64,000 bases of DNA from CAZCAC01 sp964496575 (GTDB lineage Bacteria; Planctomycetota; UBA1135; GCA-002686595): assembly GCA_964496575.1 (NCBI GenBank), contig CAZCAC010000033.1, positions 1-64,000 on the forward strand, read 5' to 3'. Positions within the stretch are counted from its first letter, which is position 1; every line of letters begins with the position of its first letter. The notes beneath the pieces were generated by a model. It was given only the letters and a program-made list of their open reading frames with translations, was not told where the DNA came from and searched no databases. A program made the translations under genes and the position numbers. Shown one piece after another: positions 50,917 to 59,713 of the stretch.

Positions 50917-53900
50917 ATGATGACCACGTCGATCCGCGCACTCGCGATCCTGACCATGTCCATCGTATCCGTACCCTCGGCCCAGGTCGTGGAGGTGGAG
51001 CAGACCACGCTCATGGCGAGCAGTGGGCTGCAGGACTCCCCTGGCCGGGGAAGCGGCTTCCCCACGCTCGACGCCTATCGCGCCGTCACTCGGCTACCGC
51101 TCGTATTGAATCCGGAACGCGTCGCCGCTCGTGGACTCGCGGCAGCCGACTGGCGGACCGAGTCGATCGAGGCCACGGCGCTCCAGCCCTGGCCCATCGC
51201 CGATTGGGTCCTGGCCGATCTGCCGCAAGCGAACTCGGGATCACCGATCGATCGCGTGCGCCAGGTCGTCGGCCGTCTCGCCGGGCGGACCAGGAACGGC
51301 TTCGTGAGCCCTGTCTTCGTCGGGCTCTATGGGGGTCCGGTGATCGTGACACCGGTCCTGCTCGTCGCCTTCGAGGAGGGACATCGTGGCGGGAGCGCAC
51401 GCTCGATCATCGAGTCCTTTGCCGAGCTGACCATCCTCGCCGAGGACTGGGCGGACATGCCCGGAAGCTACAAGGTCGAGGTGCTCACGACGAACGCCTT
51501 CCGCGTCCTCGACCTCGCCGTCGCCCTCATCCAGTGCGGCGGTGTTCGCCACGCGGAGCCCGACTGGATCTTCACGGGCCGTAGCGCTCACACTCCCGAC
51601 GACCCGGGTTTTCCCGAGCAGTGGGGACTGCACAACACGGGGCAGAACGGTGGCGTGGCCGACATGGACATGAACGCGCCCGAGGCGTGGGTCATCACCA
51701 TGGGGATCTCATCGATCCAGGTGCTGGTGATCGATGATGGGGTCCAGCAGGATCATCCGGACATCAGCCAGAACGGAGGGGCTGACCTCACCAGCGAAGG
51801 CCCGGGTGATGGAGGACCCACGAATGGCTGGGACACGCATGGGACGCCGGTCGCCGGATGCGTGAGCGCCACGATCGACAACGCCCTCGGCGTCGCCGGT
51901 ATCGCTCCCTACTGTCCATCCGTGTCCGCCCGCACGTTCATCTCGACGGGGCCGGGCAGCTGGACCTCACAGGCGAGCTGGACCGTGGACGCACTGGCCT
52001 TCGGCGAGACCATCGGGGTCAGGGTCACGAACAACAGCAACGGCTACGGGTTCACCCATCAGGACATCGACGACAAGTACCAGGCCACGCGTGATGCCGG
52101 GATGGTGCACTTCGCCTCGGCGGGGAACGACAGCTCGTCCGTGATCACGTACCCGGCCAGCTTGCCGACCGTGCTGGCGATCGGCTCGATCACACGCACC
52201 GGAGCCCCTTCGGACTTCTCCAACTACGGACCCGACATCGCCTTCACGGCTCCGGGCTCGGAGATCCTCTCGACGGATCGCACGGGGACGGACGGGTACT
52301 CGGACGGGGATTTCGCGACCGTCCAGGGTACGTCCTTCGCCTCGCCCTACAGCGCGGGCATCGCGGCTCTCCTGCTGTCGCTCTCTCCGGGCCTCGACGC
52401 GGATCAGGTGGAGACCGCTCTCCGGAACGGCGCCAAGGACCTCGGGATCCCCGGCTTCGACACGACCTACGGCTGGGGACTGCTGGACGCACGCGGCGCG
52501 CTGACGGCTGCCGACGCCGTGATCCAGGAGAACTTCGATGGCGGGGCATTCCCGCCGTCGGGGTGGACGGTCGTGGACAACACCGGGAACGGCACCTGGG
52601 ACACCAGTTCGGCCTTCGCCCACGGGAACGAAGCAGGAAGTGGCGAGGCCGCGGCGATAGACAGCGACGCCTACGGCACCGTCGATATCGACGGCGAGTT
52701 GATCACCCCGGCATTCGATCTCCCTGGTGAGTTGTACGTGCTGGAGTTCGACCACTACTACAATCACTACCCCGGCGGCGGCTCCGAGGTCGGCGACGTC
52801 GACATCAGGGTGGGTGGTGGTGCGTGGGTCAATCTGCGCAGATACACGGGGTCGGACTCGGGTGGCCACGTGAGTCTGCCGCTGTCCGATTACGGCGGCG
52901 CCACCGGCGTGCAGTTGCGGTTTCACTACTACCAGGCCAACTACGACCTCTACTGGCACGTCGACAACGTCGCGGTGCGGGCCTCCCCGCTGGACCCACC
53001 GCCGACCCTGCTGTGGATGGAGGATTTCGACGGCGGCTCCTGGCCCCCCGTCGGATGGACCGTGGTCGACAATCTCGGCAACGGTAGCTGGTACACCTCG
53101 TCGTTCTACGGCTCTCCCAACTACACCCGTGGCACCGGCGAGTGCGCGGAGATCGACAGCGACTATATCGGGCCCGGGGACGTCGATACGGAGCTGATCA
53201 CTCCCGCCTTCGATATCCCCGACGAGCCGACGTTCCTGACCTTCCGGAACGAGTTCGACTGGGAGATCTACGGTCTGGATGAAATCGGCGATGTCGACAT
53301 CGGAACCTGGGGTGGCACCTGGACGAACCTGCTTCGCTTCCAGGGTGACGACAACACCGCTGATCAGACGATCGACCTCTCGGCCTACGCGGGCCAGACC
53401 GCGATGATCCGCTTCCACTACTACCAGGCCAGGGACGAGGAGTGGTGGCAGATCGACGACGTTTGCTTGTACATGAATGATCCCTCGGTCCCGGGCATCC
53501 CCTTCTGCTTCGGCGACCCGGGAAGCGGGACTCCCTGCCCCTGCAGCAATGACAACGACGGGAGCATTCCCGGGTCCGGGTGTGACAACGGGATCTTCGC
53601 CTCCGGGGCGAACCTGACCGGCAGCGGAGTCGCCAGCCTCAGCAATGACACGGTGGTGCTGTCGACCACGAACCTGGAGCCGAACAACGCGGGCCTGTAC
53701 TTCCAGGCAGACAACGACCTCTCGCCCGGAATCGCCTGGGGAGACGGCCTTCGTTGCGCGGGAGGGAACCTCAAGCGCCTGGGGGTTCGGTTCTCGGACG
53801 GCAACGGCGACTCCGACACTTCCGGCTATCCCCACACCATCTCCGCCAAGGCGGGGAACGTCCTGGCCGGCGACACCAAGTACTACCAGTGCTGGTATCG

Positions 53901-53982
53901 GACCACGGCAAACCCGCCGTGTGGACCTGGCGTGAACGAGTTCAATACCTCGAATGGGTACGCCATCACCTGGTGGCCGTAG
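50917..53982 (+). CDS. secreted subtilisin-like protease with CFGDPG C-terminal domain
   Basis: 1021 residues. Signal peptide (SIVSVPSAQ), then a propeptide-like region (about 25-225), then an S8 catalytic domain with Asp273 (VIDDGVQQDH), His308 (DTHGTPVAG), Asn404 (SAGNDS) and Ser473 (GTSFASP). Two MAM/jelly-roll-like domains follow, each opening with NFDGG or DFDGGSWPPVGWTVVDN. The shared tail begins CFGDPGSGTPCPCSNDNDGS and ends FNTSNGYAITWWP. ATG 50917 has AGGTGAGG upstream; GTG 50908 is possible. This is the clearest enzyme among the tail-bearing proteins and supports an extracellular role for the tail. Confidence 0.92.
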   Translation: MMTTSIRALAILTMSIVSVPSAQVVEVEQTTLMASSGLQDSPGRGSGFPTLDAYRAVTRLPLVLNPERVAARGLAAADWRTESIEATALQPWPIADWVLADLPQANSGSPIDRVRQVVGRLAGRTRNGFVSPVFVGLYGGPVIVTPVLLVAFEEGHRGGSARSIIESFAELTILAEDWADMPGSYKVEVLTTNAFRVLDLAVALIQCGGVRHAEPDWIFTGRSAHTPDDPGFPEQWGLHNTGQNGGVADMDMNAPEAWVITMGISSIQVLVIDDGVQQDHPDISQNGGADLTSEGPGDGGPTNGWDTHGTPVAGCVSATIDNALGVAGIAPYCPSVSARTFISTGPGSWTSQASWTVDALAFGETIGVRVTNNSNGYGFTHQDIDDKYQATRDAGMVHFASAGNDSSSVITYPASLPTVLAIGSITRTGAPSDFSNYGPDIAFTAPGSEILSTDRTGTDGYSDGDFATVQGTSFASPYSAGIAALLLSLSPGLDADQVETALRNGAKDLGIPGFDTTYGWGLLDARGALTAADAVIQENFDGGAFPPSGWTVVDNTGNGTWDTSSAFAHGNEAGSGEAAAIDSDAYGTVDIDGELITPAFDLPGELYVLEFDHYYNHYPGGGSEVGDVDIRVGGGAWVNLRRYTGSDSGGHVSLPLSDYGGATGVQLRFHYYQANYDLYWHVDNVAVRASPLDPPPTLLWMEDFDGGSWPPVGWTVVDNLGNGSWYTSSFYGSPNYTRGTGECAEIDSDYIGPGDVDTELITPAFDIPDEPTFLTFRNEFDWEIYGLDEIGDVDIGTWGGTWTNLLRFQGDDNTADQTIDLSAYAGQTAMIRFHYYQARDEEWWQIDDVCLYMNDPSVPGIPFCFGDPGSGTPCPCSNDNDGSIPGSGCDNGIFASGANLTGSGVASLSNDTVVLSTTNLEPNNAGLYFQADNDLSPGIAWGDGLRCAGGNLKRLGVRFSDGNGDSDTSGYPHTISAKAGNVLAGDTKYYQCWYRTTANPPCGPGVNEFNTSNGYAITWWP

Positions 53983-54171
53983 CTCGAGGCACGGAGCCAG
54001 AGCTGGACGTATCGAGCTCGCGCAGTCCTCGACTGGCGCGGGATCGGGACGAGGAGGAGACAGCGATCCCTGCGTGAAACCACCGCGTCCTCCGCGTCAT
54101 GACCGCTGGAACCCCGATTGCGACTGGTACCCCTCCAGGTACCCCTCGCGGTCTTCGATACCCGGTGAGAT
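53983..54171. other. intergenic region with CCGCGTCCTCCGCGTC phrase
   Basis: 189 bases between the subtilase stop and the tRNA. It holds CGCGTCCTCCGCGTC at about 54087-54101, similar in form to the stretch at the window start. No gene. Confidence 0.35.
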
Positions 54172-54256
54172 TGGTGCGGGAGGGGGGACTCGAACCCCCA
54201 CGGATCTCTCCACAGGAACCTAAATCCTGCGCGTCTGCCATTTCCGCCACTCCCGC
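54172..54256 (-). tRNA. tRNA-Leu (anticodon UAG)
   Basis: 85 bases on the minus strand including an encoded CCA. The acceptor stem GCGGGAG pairs with CTCCCGC; the anticodon stem CAGGA/TCCTG encloses loop TTTAGGT, anticodon TAG. A long variable arm (type II) and the T-arm GGGGGTTCGAGTCCCCC are present. It reads CUA codons and probably other CUN codons by wobble. Confidence 0.95.
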
Positions 54257-54297
54257 ACCCGTTGGCGGGCACAGTCTAACCCCTCCGCGTCCGAGCA

Positions 54298-54735
54298 CTA
54301 CCCATCCAGAGGCTCCGTCCCCGATTCGCCGCCGTAACGCGGGAGATCGTCGAGGATCGGGCACCACTCGGGGCTGCGGTCGGCGTAGGCGTGGGCCGTC
54401 GGGAGCTTGTCCAGCGGGTCCAGCAGGTTGGCCACCAGGAGGTGGATCTCGCCCGGCCAACGCGGGCCGGAGAAGCTCAGCGTAGAACCGCAGTGGCGGC
54501 AGAAGCGGCGCGTCGCCTCCGTGTCGGAGAGGTATTCGGAGAGCTCCTCCTCGCCGGCGAGGAAGCGCACCTGCTCGACGGGGAAGCCCGCGTAGGTCAC
54601 CACTCCCGCGCCGTGCGCGCGGCGGCAGTTGTCGCAGTGGCAGTGCGCGACCCACTTCGTCGGGAGCTCCGCCTCGAGACGGACTCGACCGCACAAGCAC
54701 GCGCCGCGAACGATCGTCTCCGCCATCTCATCCAC
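54298..54735 (-). CDS. GFA-family (glutathione-dependent formaldehyde-activating-like) zinc protein
   Basis: 145 residues with the three zinc-binding motifs of the GFA/CENP-V fold: ACLCGRVR, HCHCDNCRRAHG and FCRHCGSTLSF. The founding member was described as adding glutathione to formaldehyde, but most relatives have no proven activity, so the family name is safer than the function. Two ATGs (54735 and 54726) both sit within range of GGAGGAGG. It precedes the ClC gene on the same strand by 10 bases. Confidence 0.88.
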   Translation of the reverse strand: MDEMAETIVRGACLCGRVRLEAELPTKWVAHCHCDNCRRAHGAGVVTYAGFPVEQVRFLAGEEELSEYLSDTEATRRFCRHCGSTLSFSGPRWPGEIHLLVANLLDPLDKLPTAHAYADRSPEWCPILDDLPRYGGESGTEPLDG

Positions 54736-54745
54736 CTCCTCCGAA

Positions 54746-56575
54746 TCAGTCCGTCGTGTCGTCCACCGTCTTCAGCTCGCGCAGGTGCCGGTCGTACGCG
54801 CGACCGATCTCGTTCCGGTCGAGGATACCGAGCACCTGACCCGGCTTCTCGGGATCCATGACCGGGATCGCGTTGATGCCGTTCATCGTCAGCCTGCGCA
54901 GCACCTCGTCGAGGCTGTCGGTCAGCTCGGTCGTGACCACCGAGTCGTTCATGAAGTCGCGCACGATCACCATGTCCTCGACCACCTCCTGCTTGTAGAT
55001 CCGCCGGATGTCGGTCAAGGAGAAGATCCCCATCAGCTGCTCGTCGTCGTCGATCACCGGGAAGTAGGAATCACGCGCGTCGGCGACGATATGAATCACC
55101 TTGCCGAGCGTCAGGTTCTGGTGGATCAGCGTCGGCTCGCGGACCTCGTCGACGATGTCGCCCACCTTGATGTCCTCGAGGATGTCGAAGACGAAGTCAC
55201 CGGCGTGAGCGGGGGAGTCGACGATTCCCGGGACCTGCGCCTCGTACAGCGACCAGCGCTGCGAGAGCATCACGTGCACCACCGAGACCAGCATCAGCGG
55301 CGCCAGCAGCGAGTAGTTCCCGCTCATCTCGCTGACCAGGATCACCGCCGCGATCGGGACCTTGGCGACCCCGGCGAAGAAGCCGCCCATGCCGACCATG
55401 GCGAAACAGGCCGGGTTGATGTCCAGGCCGGGGAAGAGCTGGTCGGCGGCCACGCCCACCGCCGCGCCGAGCAGCGCACCGATCGCCAGCGACGGCGCGA
55501 ACACGCCCCCCGACCCGCCCGTCGAGATGCTGAACGAGGTCGCCAGGATCTTGGCCAGGATCAGGATGATGAGGATCGTTCCCGGGATCGACCCGGCGAT
55601 CGAGTCCGCCATCAACCCGTATCCGCCGAAGAAGACCCCCTCGGCGCCGCAGTACGGGGCGATCACCAGCGCGGTCAGGCCGAGCAGCAGGCCACCGATC
55701 GCCGGGCGGACCGCCTTCGGGATGACGGTCAGCCGCGCGAAGAGGTGGTGAATCCCGTAGAAGATCCGCACGTAGATCCAGCCGACCAGCGTGCAGGCGA
55801 TCGCCAGGAACAGGTAGATCAAGAGGTGACTCGACTCGAAGCTCAACGAGTCCAGCACGTCCTGCCCGATCGGGATCGCCTGGTGCACCCCCGAGATCGA
55901 CACCAGCGTCGCGTACCCGAAGATCGACGCGATGATGCAGGGGATGATCGAGTCGCCCTCGAACTCCGGCTTGCGGTAGATCACCTCCGGCATGAACAGC
56001 GCGCCGCCCATCGGCGAGCAGAACATCGCCCCGATTCCAGCGCTCGCGCCCGAGAGGAGGAAGATGCGCCGGTCGCGTCGCGTCAGCTTGAAGGTGTCGG
56101 CCAGGGCACTGCCCACCCCGGCACCGACCTGCGCCACCGGACCTTCCTGGCCCGCCGAGCCGCCGCTGCCGATGGTGATCGCGCTGGTCAGCGCCTTGAG
56201 CACGATCACCCGCTTGCGCACCTTGCCCTTCAAGACGTGGAAGGCGCGCACCACCGAGTCGGTGCCGTGCCCTTCCGCCTCCGGCGCCAGGCTCTGCACC
56301 AGGATGCCCGTGATCAGGCCGCCGATCGTCGGGACCGCCAGCACCAGCCACCAGCTGATGTCGAGGCCACCGACCCCCTCGTCGGTCGTGCCGACCACCG
56401 AGAGGAACAGCTCGTCCTTGACGACGTGGATCAGCCACTTGAAGCCGACGCCGGCGAGTCCCGCGGCAAAGCCGATCAGGGCGGCGAAGAACACCCACTT
56501 GGTGACGCTGCCGAAGTCCACCGAGCGGATGAAGGCCCGGAGGCTCGCAACGGATCGAGAGAGGAATCTGCCCAT
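54746..56575 (-). CDS. ClC-family chloride channel/antiporter with C-terminal CBS pair
   Basis: 609 residues. The membrane domain contains the ClC anion-pathway motifs GSGGSAGQEGP (gating Glu within QEGP; usual form is GxEGP), GAGIGAMF-like SAGIGAMFCSP and STGGSGGVFAPSL. After about residue 445, two CBS domains follow (VIHIVADARDSYFPVID, LRRLTMNGINAIPVMD). It moves chloride, or exchanges chloride for protons, across the inner membrane; the retained gating Glu permits exchanger activity. CBS domains would couple it to adenine nucleotides. Tandem with the GFA gene (10-base gap). Confidence 0.93.
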   Translation of the reverse strand: MGRFLSRSVASLRAFIRSVDFGSVTKWVFFAALIGFAAGLAGVGFKWLIHVVKDELFLSVVGTTDEGVGGLDISWWLVLAVPTIGGLITGILVQSLAPEAEGHGTDSVVRAFHVLKGKVRKRVIVLKALTSAITIGSGGSAGQEGPVAQVGAGVGSALADTFKLTRRDRRIFLLSGASAGIGAMFCSPMGGALFMPEVIYRKPEFEGDSIIPCIIASIFGYATLVSISGVHQAIPIGQDVLDSLSFESSHLLIYLFLAIACTLVGWIYVRIFYGIHHLFARLTVIPKAVRPAIGGLLLGLTALVIAPYCGAEGVFFGGYGLMADSIAGSIPGTILIILILAKILATSFSISTGGSGGVFAPSLAIGALLGAAVGVAADQLFPGLDINPACFAMVGMGGFFAGVAKVPIAAVILVSEMSGNYSLLAPLMLVSVVHVMLSQRWSLYEAQVPGIVDSPAHAGDFVFDILEDIKVGDIVDEVREPTLIHQNLTLGKVIHIVADARDSYFPVIDDDEQLMGIFSLTDIRRIYKQEVVEDMVIVRDFMNDSVVTTELTDSLDEVLRRLTMNGINAIPVMDPEKPGQVLGILDRNEIGRAYDRHLRELKTVDDTTD

Positions 56576-56614
56576 CGGTCGCTGAGGGGACGCCGTTCCG
56601 GCGACGGCCTCGGG

Positions 56615-56971
56615 CTATTCCTGACTGGACTCCTGATGGGCGTCGTCGGACCAGAGCTCGTCCCGCTTCGTCTCCATCTCCTTCAGCACGCGACCGATCA
56701 CCTCGTTCTCCCCGAGGGCGAAGATCGCGTCGTAGTTGAGCTGGCAGACCGCGCAGATCGGGCGCAGCCCGCGGTAGCTCATCACGTCCTGCTTCTCCAG
56801 GACGATGTCCTCGATTCCGTGCTCGGCGGCGTCGAGCGGCGTGCCGTCCTCGTCGAAGCCGAAGAACAGCTTCACGTCCGCCGAGGTGCGCCGGCAGAGG
56901 TAACAGCGATCCTCACCCCCGGCTCGATCCAGAGCCGCGAAGTACTCGTTGAAACGCTCGCTGATCCCCAT
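56615..56971 (-). CDS. small protein with two CxxC pairs, probable zinc binder
   Basis: 118 residues from ATG 56971, which has AGGAGCGACAG before it; a longer frame to 57007 is less likely. RCYLCRRTSAD and PICAVCQLNYD give two CxxC pairs about 50 residues apart, as in zinc-stabilised folds. The rest is acidic helix. No family recognised. It lies 39 bases upstream of the ClC gene on the same strand. Confidence 0.65.
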   Translation of the reverse strand: MGISERFNEYFAALDRAGGEDRCYLCRRTSADVKLFFGFDEDGTPLDAAEHGIEDIVLEKQDVMSYRGLRPICAVCQLNYDAIFALGENEVIGRVLKEMETKRDELWSDDAHQESSQE

Positions 56972-57112
56972 CTGTCGCTCCTGACTGGCTTCGCCCACCC
57001 TCGTCACTCCATGCTCGAAGGTCCGATCGGCCCGGCGCTTCAGCGGCTGGACCGACGGTAGAGTATGCCATCCCCGGCGCCCTCATCGGGCCTCGAATCC
57101 CCCGATCGCGGT

Positions 57113-57805
57113 TCAACCCGGCGGCCGGCGCAGCTCGACCCGGTGGTGGGGGACCGGCCGCCCCGAGCGCTGCTCGTCGACGTAGCTCTCGAAGCTCTCG
57201 ATGATCAGGCCGAGCCCGCCGAAGCCCCTCAGCTCGCTCGGCGCCAGCGGGAACGGCGGCTTCTCCGGCGCCTCGGACTCCTCCGGCCGCGCGTAGGCGG
57301 TGACCAGCAGCGTCCCGCCCGTCGCGGGCAGCCTGGCCAGCGCCTCCATCGCGCGGGCCCGCGTCTCCGCCGGCAGCGACTGGAGGGTGTACGCCTCCCA
57401 GACCAGCTCGAAGCCGCCAAGCAGCTCCTCGGGTGGCTCGAGCAGGTTGGCCTGCCGGTACTCGACGCGACTCTCCGGGAAGCGCTCGCGCGCCATCAGA
57501 ATCGCGTGGCCGGAGATGTCGATCGCGGTCACCAGGAACCCGCGCCGGCCGAGCTCCTCGGCGTCGTCCCCGAGCCCGCACCCGACGACCAGCGCGCGCT
57601 TCCCCGCTCCCTCGAGGCGTCGCTCGTCGAGCCAGTCGATGAGGTTCGGGTTGGGCGCGCGCTTGGCCCAGGGTGGGTCGATCCGGTGCGCCCGCGACTC
57701 GGCGTAGAGGTCGTCGAACCACTCGGTCCCGTCACCACCCTCGTGCTGCCTCCCGACGGAATCGGCGAGGGAGTGCGGGTCGAGGGGCCGGTCGCCCCCG
57801 CTCAC
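57113..57805 (-). CDS. class I SAM-dependent methyltransferase (TPMT-like)
   Basis: 230 residues. The SAM-binding motif I is ALVVGCGLGDDAEELGRRGF, followed by AIDIS (motif II) and an acidic loop with QANLLEPP. The N-terminal phrase WFDDLYAESRAHRIDPPWAKRAPNPNLIDWL resembles thiopurine-methyltransferase-like enzymes, which methylate S, Se or Te. The substrate here is unknown. Start overlaps the stop of the VOC gene (ATGA), so the two are coupled. Confidence 0.82.
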   Translation of the reverse strand: MSGGDRPLDPHSLADSVGRQHEGGDGTEWFDDLYAESRAHRIDPPWAKRAPNPNLIDWLDERRLEGAGKRALVVGCGLGDDAEELGRRGFLVTAIDISGHAILMARERFPESRVEYRQANLLEPPEELLGGFELVWEAYTLQSLPAETRARAMEALARLPATGGTLLVTAYARPEESEAPEKPPFPLAPSELRGFGGLGLIIESFESYVDEQRSGRPVPHHRVELRRPPG

Positions 57806-58176
57806 GAGTCCCCTCCCTCCAGCTTCGACTGGAAGGTCATCGCCAGTCCGCCGGGCGCCATCAGGTAGTAGATCCGCTCGCCGTTCGCCTCCATCGGCCC
57901 TCTCGGCTGCAGCCCGTTGGCCCGGGCGTGCGCCGCGACCTCCTCGGCATCGTCGACGACCACCTGCAGCATGATCCCGGGGGGCATTCCTTCACCCTCG
58001 GGCCACACCTCGACGCGGCTCTCGCCGGCGTGAAAGACCCCCCCTTGCGGCGAGTCGGGGTCACTGTCCTTGAGCGGCTTGGCGACGCAGGGAAGACCGA
58101 GCCCGAGGCCGAGAAACTCGACCAGCTGGTCGGCTTCGGGAGTGATGGCGCAGAATCGAATCGACAGGGGTCTCAT
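57802..58176 (-). CDS. VOC/glyoxalase-fold protein
   Basis: 124 residues, two beta-alpha-beta-beta-beta modules: IRFCAITPEADQLVEFLGLGLGLP and IMLQVVVDDAEEVAAHARANGLQPRGPM...YYLMAPGGLAMTFQ. Metal ligands of glyoxalase I are not all recognisable, so function (lyase, dioxygenase, resistance protein) is open. It starts upstream of the methyltransferase and is coupled to it, which may mean a common detoxification role. Confidence 0.8.
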   Translation of the reverse strand: MRPLSIRFCAITPEADQLVEFLGLGLGLPCVAKPLKDSDPDSPQGGVFHAGESRVEVWPEGEGMPPGIMLQVVVDDAEEVAAHARANGLQPRGPMEANGERIYYLMAPGGLAMTFQSKLEGGDS

Positions 58177-58233
58177 GGCGCGGGCATGGTAGGGCGCGAG
58201 GCGACAAAGCGCTATTCGCCTCGTGCCCCATCC

Positions 58234-59583
58234 CTAGAACAGATCCCCTTCCGCCACCCGCTCCACCTCGAGCACCCGATCCGGGCGTCCGGTGATGCCG
58301 TAGCCGAGCTTCACCAGCCTCTCCCCGAACGCCGCCCGCAACGTCTCCAGCTCGCTCGCCAGCACACCCTCGTCCGGCCGACCCTCCTGGACCACCAGCG
58401 CCGCCACCGTCGTGCCCGCCGGCGTCCGGCCGACGGCGCGGACGTAGACGCCGTCGAAACGCCCCTGCTCGACGATCTCCTCGCCGACCAGCTCCGCCGC
58501 GTGGCGTCGCAGGTGGTCGAGCACGAAGTCGAGGCGCGCCTCGTCGAAGAGGCGACCGAGGTCCGGCTCAACCGACTCCTCCAGGACGCGAGATCCGCGC
58601 CCGGCGTTGATCAGGGTCACGTTCGGCTGCACGTGGCGGAAGTGGAAAGCGAGGAAGCGATCGGCGATCCGGTACGTGCCGCGCCGCGACCGCATCGGGT
58701 CGGGGTCGGTGATCGGGATCTCCCGCTCGACCAGGCCGAGCTCGCGCAGAACGGTCAGGTACTTGTTCGCGGTGGTCGAGTCGACGCCCACCGACAGCGC
58801 GATGTCGCCGACCTTGCGCTCCCCGCGCGCCACCGCCGAGAGGATCGAGTTGTAGGTCGCCGGGTTGGAGAGCTCGTTGCGCAAGAGGAATTGCACCTCC
58901 TCGAAGAGGTAGCCCTCCGGGCGCAGGATCTCGCGCAGGATGTTCTCGCGCAGCGTGCGCCGGTCGTCGAAGCGGCGCAGGTACGCGGGCATCCCGCCGA
59001 GGATCGCGAAGGCGAGGATCCGGTCCTCGGCCTCCCACCCGGGGAAGAACTCGAATGCGTCGGGTGGGGTGAGGGGCAGGAGACGCTTCTGCGCCGTGCG
59101 GCGACCGAAGAGGGGGGAGCGTTCCGACAGCACCTGCTCCTCCATGAAGGAGACCTGGCTGCCGCAGAGCACGATCATCAGCTTCGAGCGCTTGCCGCGG
59201 CTGTCCCAGAAGCGCTGGAGGATCGAGGGCAGCCCCTTGTTGGCCTCGCAGAGGTAGGGGAACTCGTCGATCACCACCACCAGCCGCTCGTCGCCCGCGC
59301 GCTCGTCGGTGAACTCGAGTGCCGCCCCCCAGTCGGGGAGCTCGACCGGGGCGAGAGCCGTGCCCAGTCCGTCGGCGAGCGCCTCGCGATAGGCGCGCAG
59401 GTTGTCCTTCTCGCGCACCTGCGCCGCCTGGAAGTAGACCGCCCGCCGCCCCTCGCAGAAGCGCTGCAAGAGCTCCGTCTTGCCGACCCGCCGCCGCCCG
59501 TAGAGCACGAACAGCTCCGGATCACGCCCCTCGGCCAGCTCGGTGAGCACGGCCAGATCGTCGTCCCGCCCGATGAACATCAC
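58234..59583 (-). CDS. archaeal-type AAA ATPase with DUF234 C-terminal domain
   Basis: 449 residues. P-loop LYGRRRVGKTELL (about 28-40), Walker B VVVIDEFPYL and sensor region VLCGSQVSFMEE mark the STAND-like archaeal ATPase family. A winged-helix segment follows (ERKVGDIALSVGVDSTTANKYLTVLRELGL), then the DUF234 nuclease-like domain (RYRIADRFLAFHFRHVQPN-type, IVEQGRFDGVYVRAVGR). The family is abundant in archaea and anaerobic bacteria and is thought to be tied to mobile or defence functions; its role is not settled. It stands alone with its own palindromic upstream region. Confidence 0.88.
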   Translation of the reverse strand: MMFIGRDDDLAVLTELAEGRDPELFVLYGRRRVGKTELLQRFCEGRRAVYFQAAQVREKDNLRAYREALADGLGTALAPVELPDWGAALEFTDERAGDERLVVVIDEFPYLCEANKGLPSILQRFWDSRGKRSKLMIVLCGSQVSFMEEQVLSERSPLFGRRTAQKRLLPLTPPDAFEFFPGWEAEDRILAFAILGGMPAYLRRFDDRRTLRENILREILRPEGYLFEEVQFLLRNELSNPATYNSILSAVARGERKVGDIALSVGVDSTTANKYLTVLRELGLVEREIPITDPDPMRSRRGTYRIADRFLAFHFRHVQPNVTLINAGRGSRVLEESVEPDLGRLFDEARLDFVLDHLRRHAAELVGEEIVEQGRFDGVYVRAVGRTPAGTTVAALVVQEGRPDEGVLASELETLRAAFGERLVKLGYGITGRPDRVLEVERVAEGDLF

Positions 59584-59602
59584 GGCAGGCTAGCCGCCAG
59601 GG

Positions 59603-59620
59603 GTATACGTTCAAGTATAT
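59603..59620. promoter_or_regulatory. TATAC-N6-GTATA dyad before the ATPase gene
   Basis: TATAC (59604-59608) and GTATA (59615-59619), six bases apart, the most AT-rich site nearby and 20 bases upstream of the ATPase start. It could combine a -10 element and an autoregulatory operator for the winged helix in the ATPase. Confidence 0.35.
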
Positions 59621-59713
59621 TGCGCCGTTCTGCCGGATGCACCCGACGGCGACAGCTGCTCTAATCGTCACCGGACCCTACTCCGTCGGAACAGAAATCC
59701 CCGGGAGCATCGC

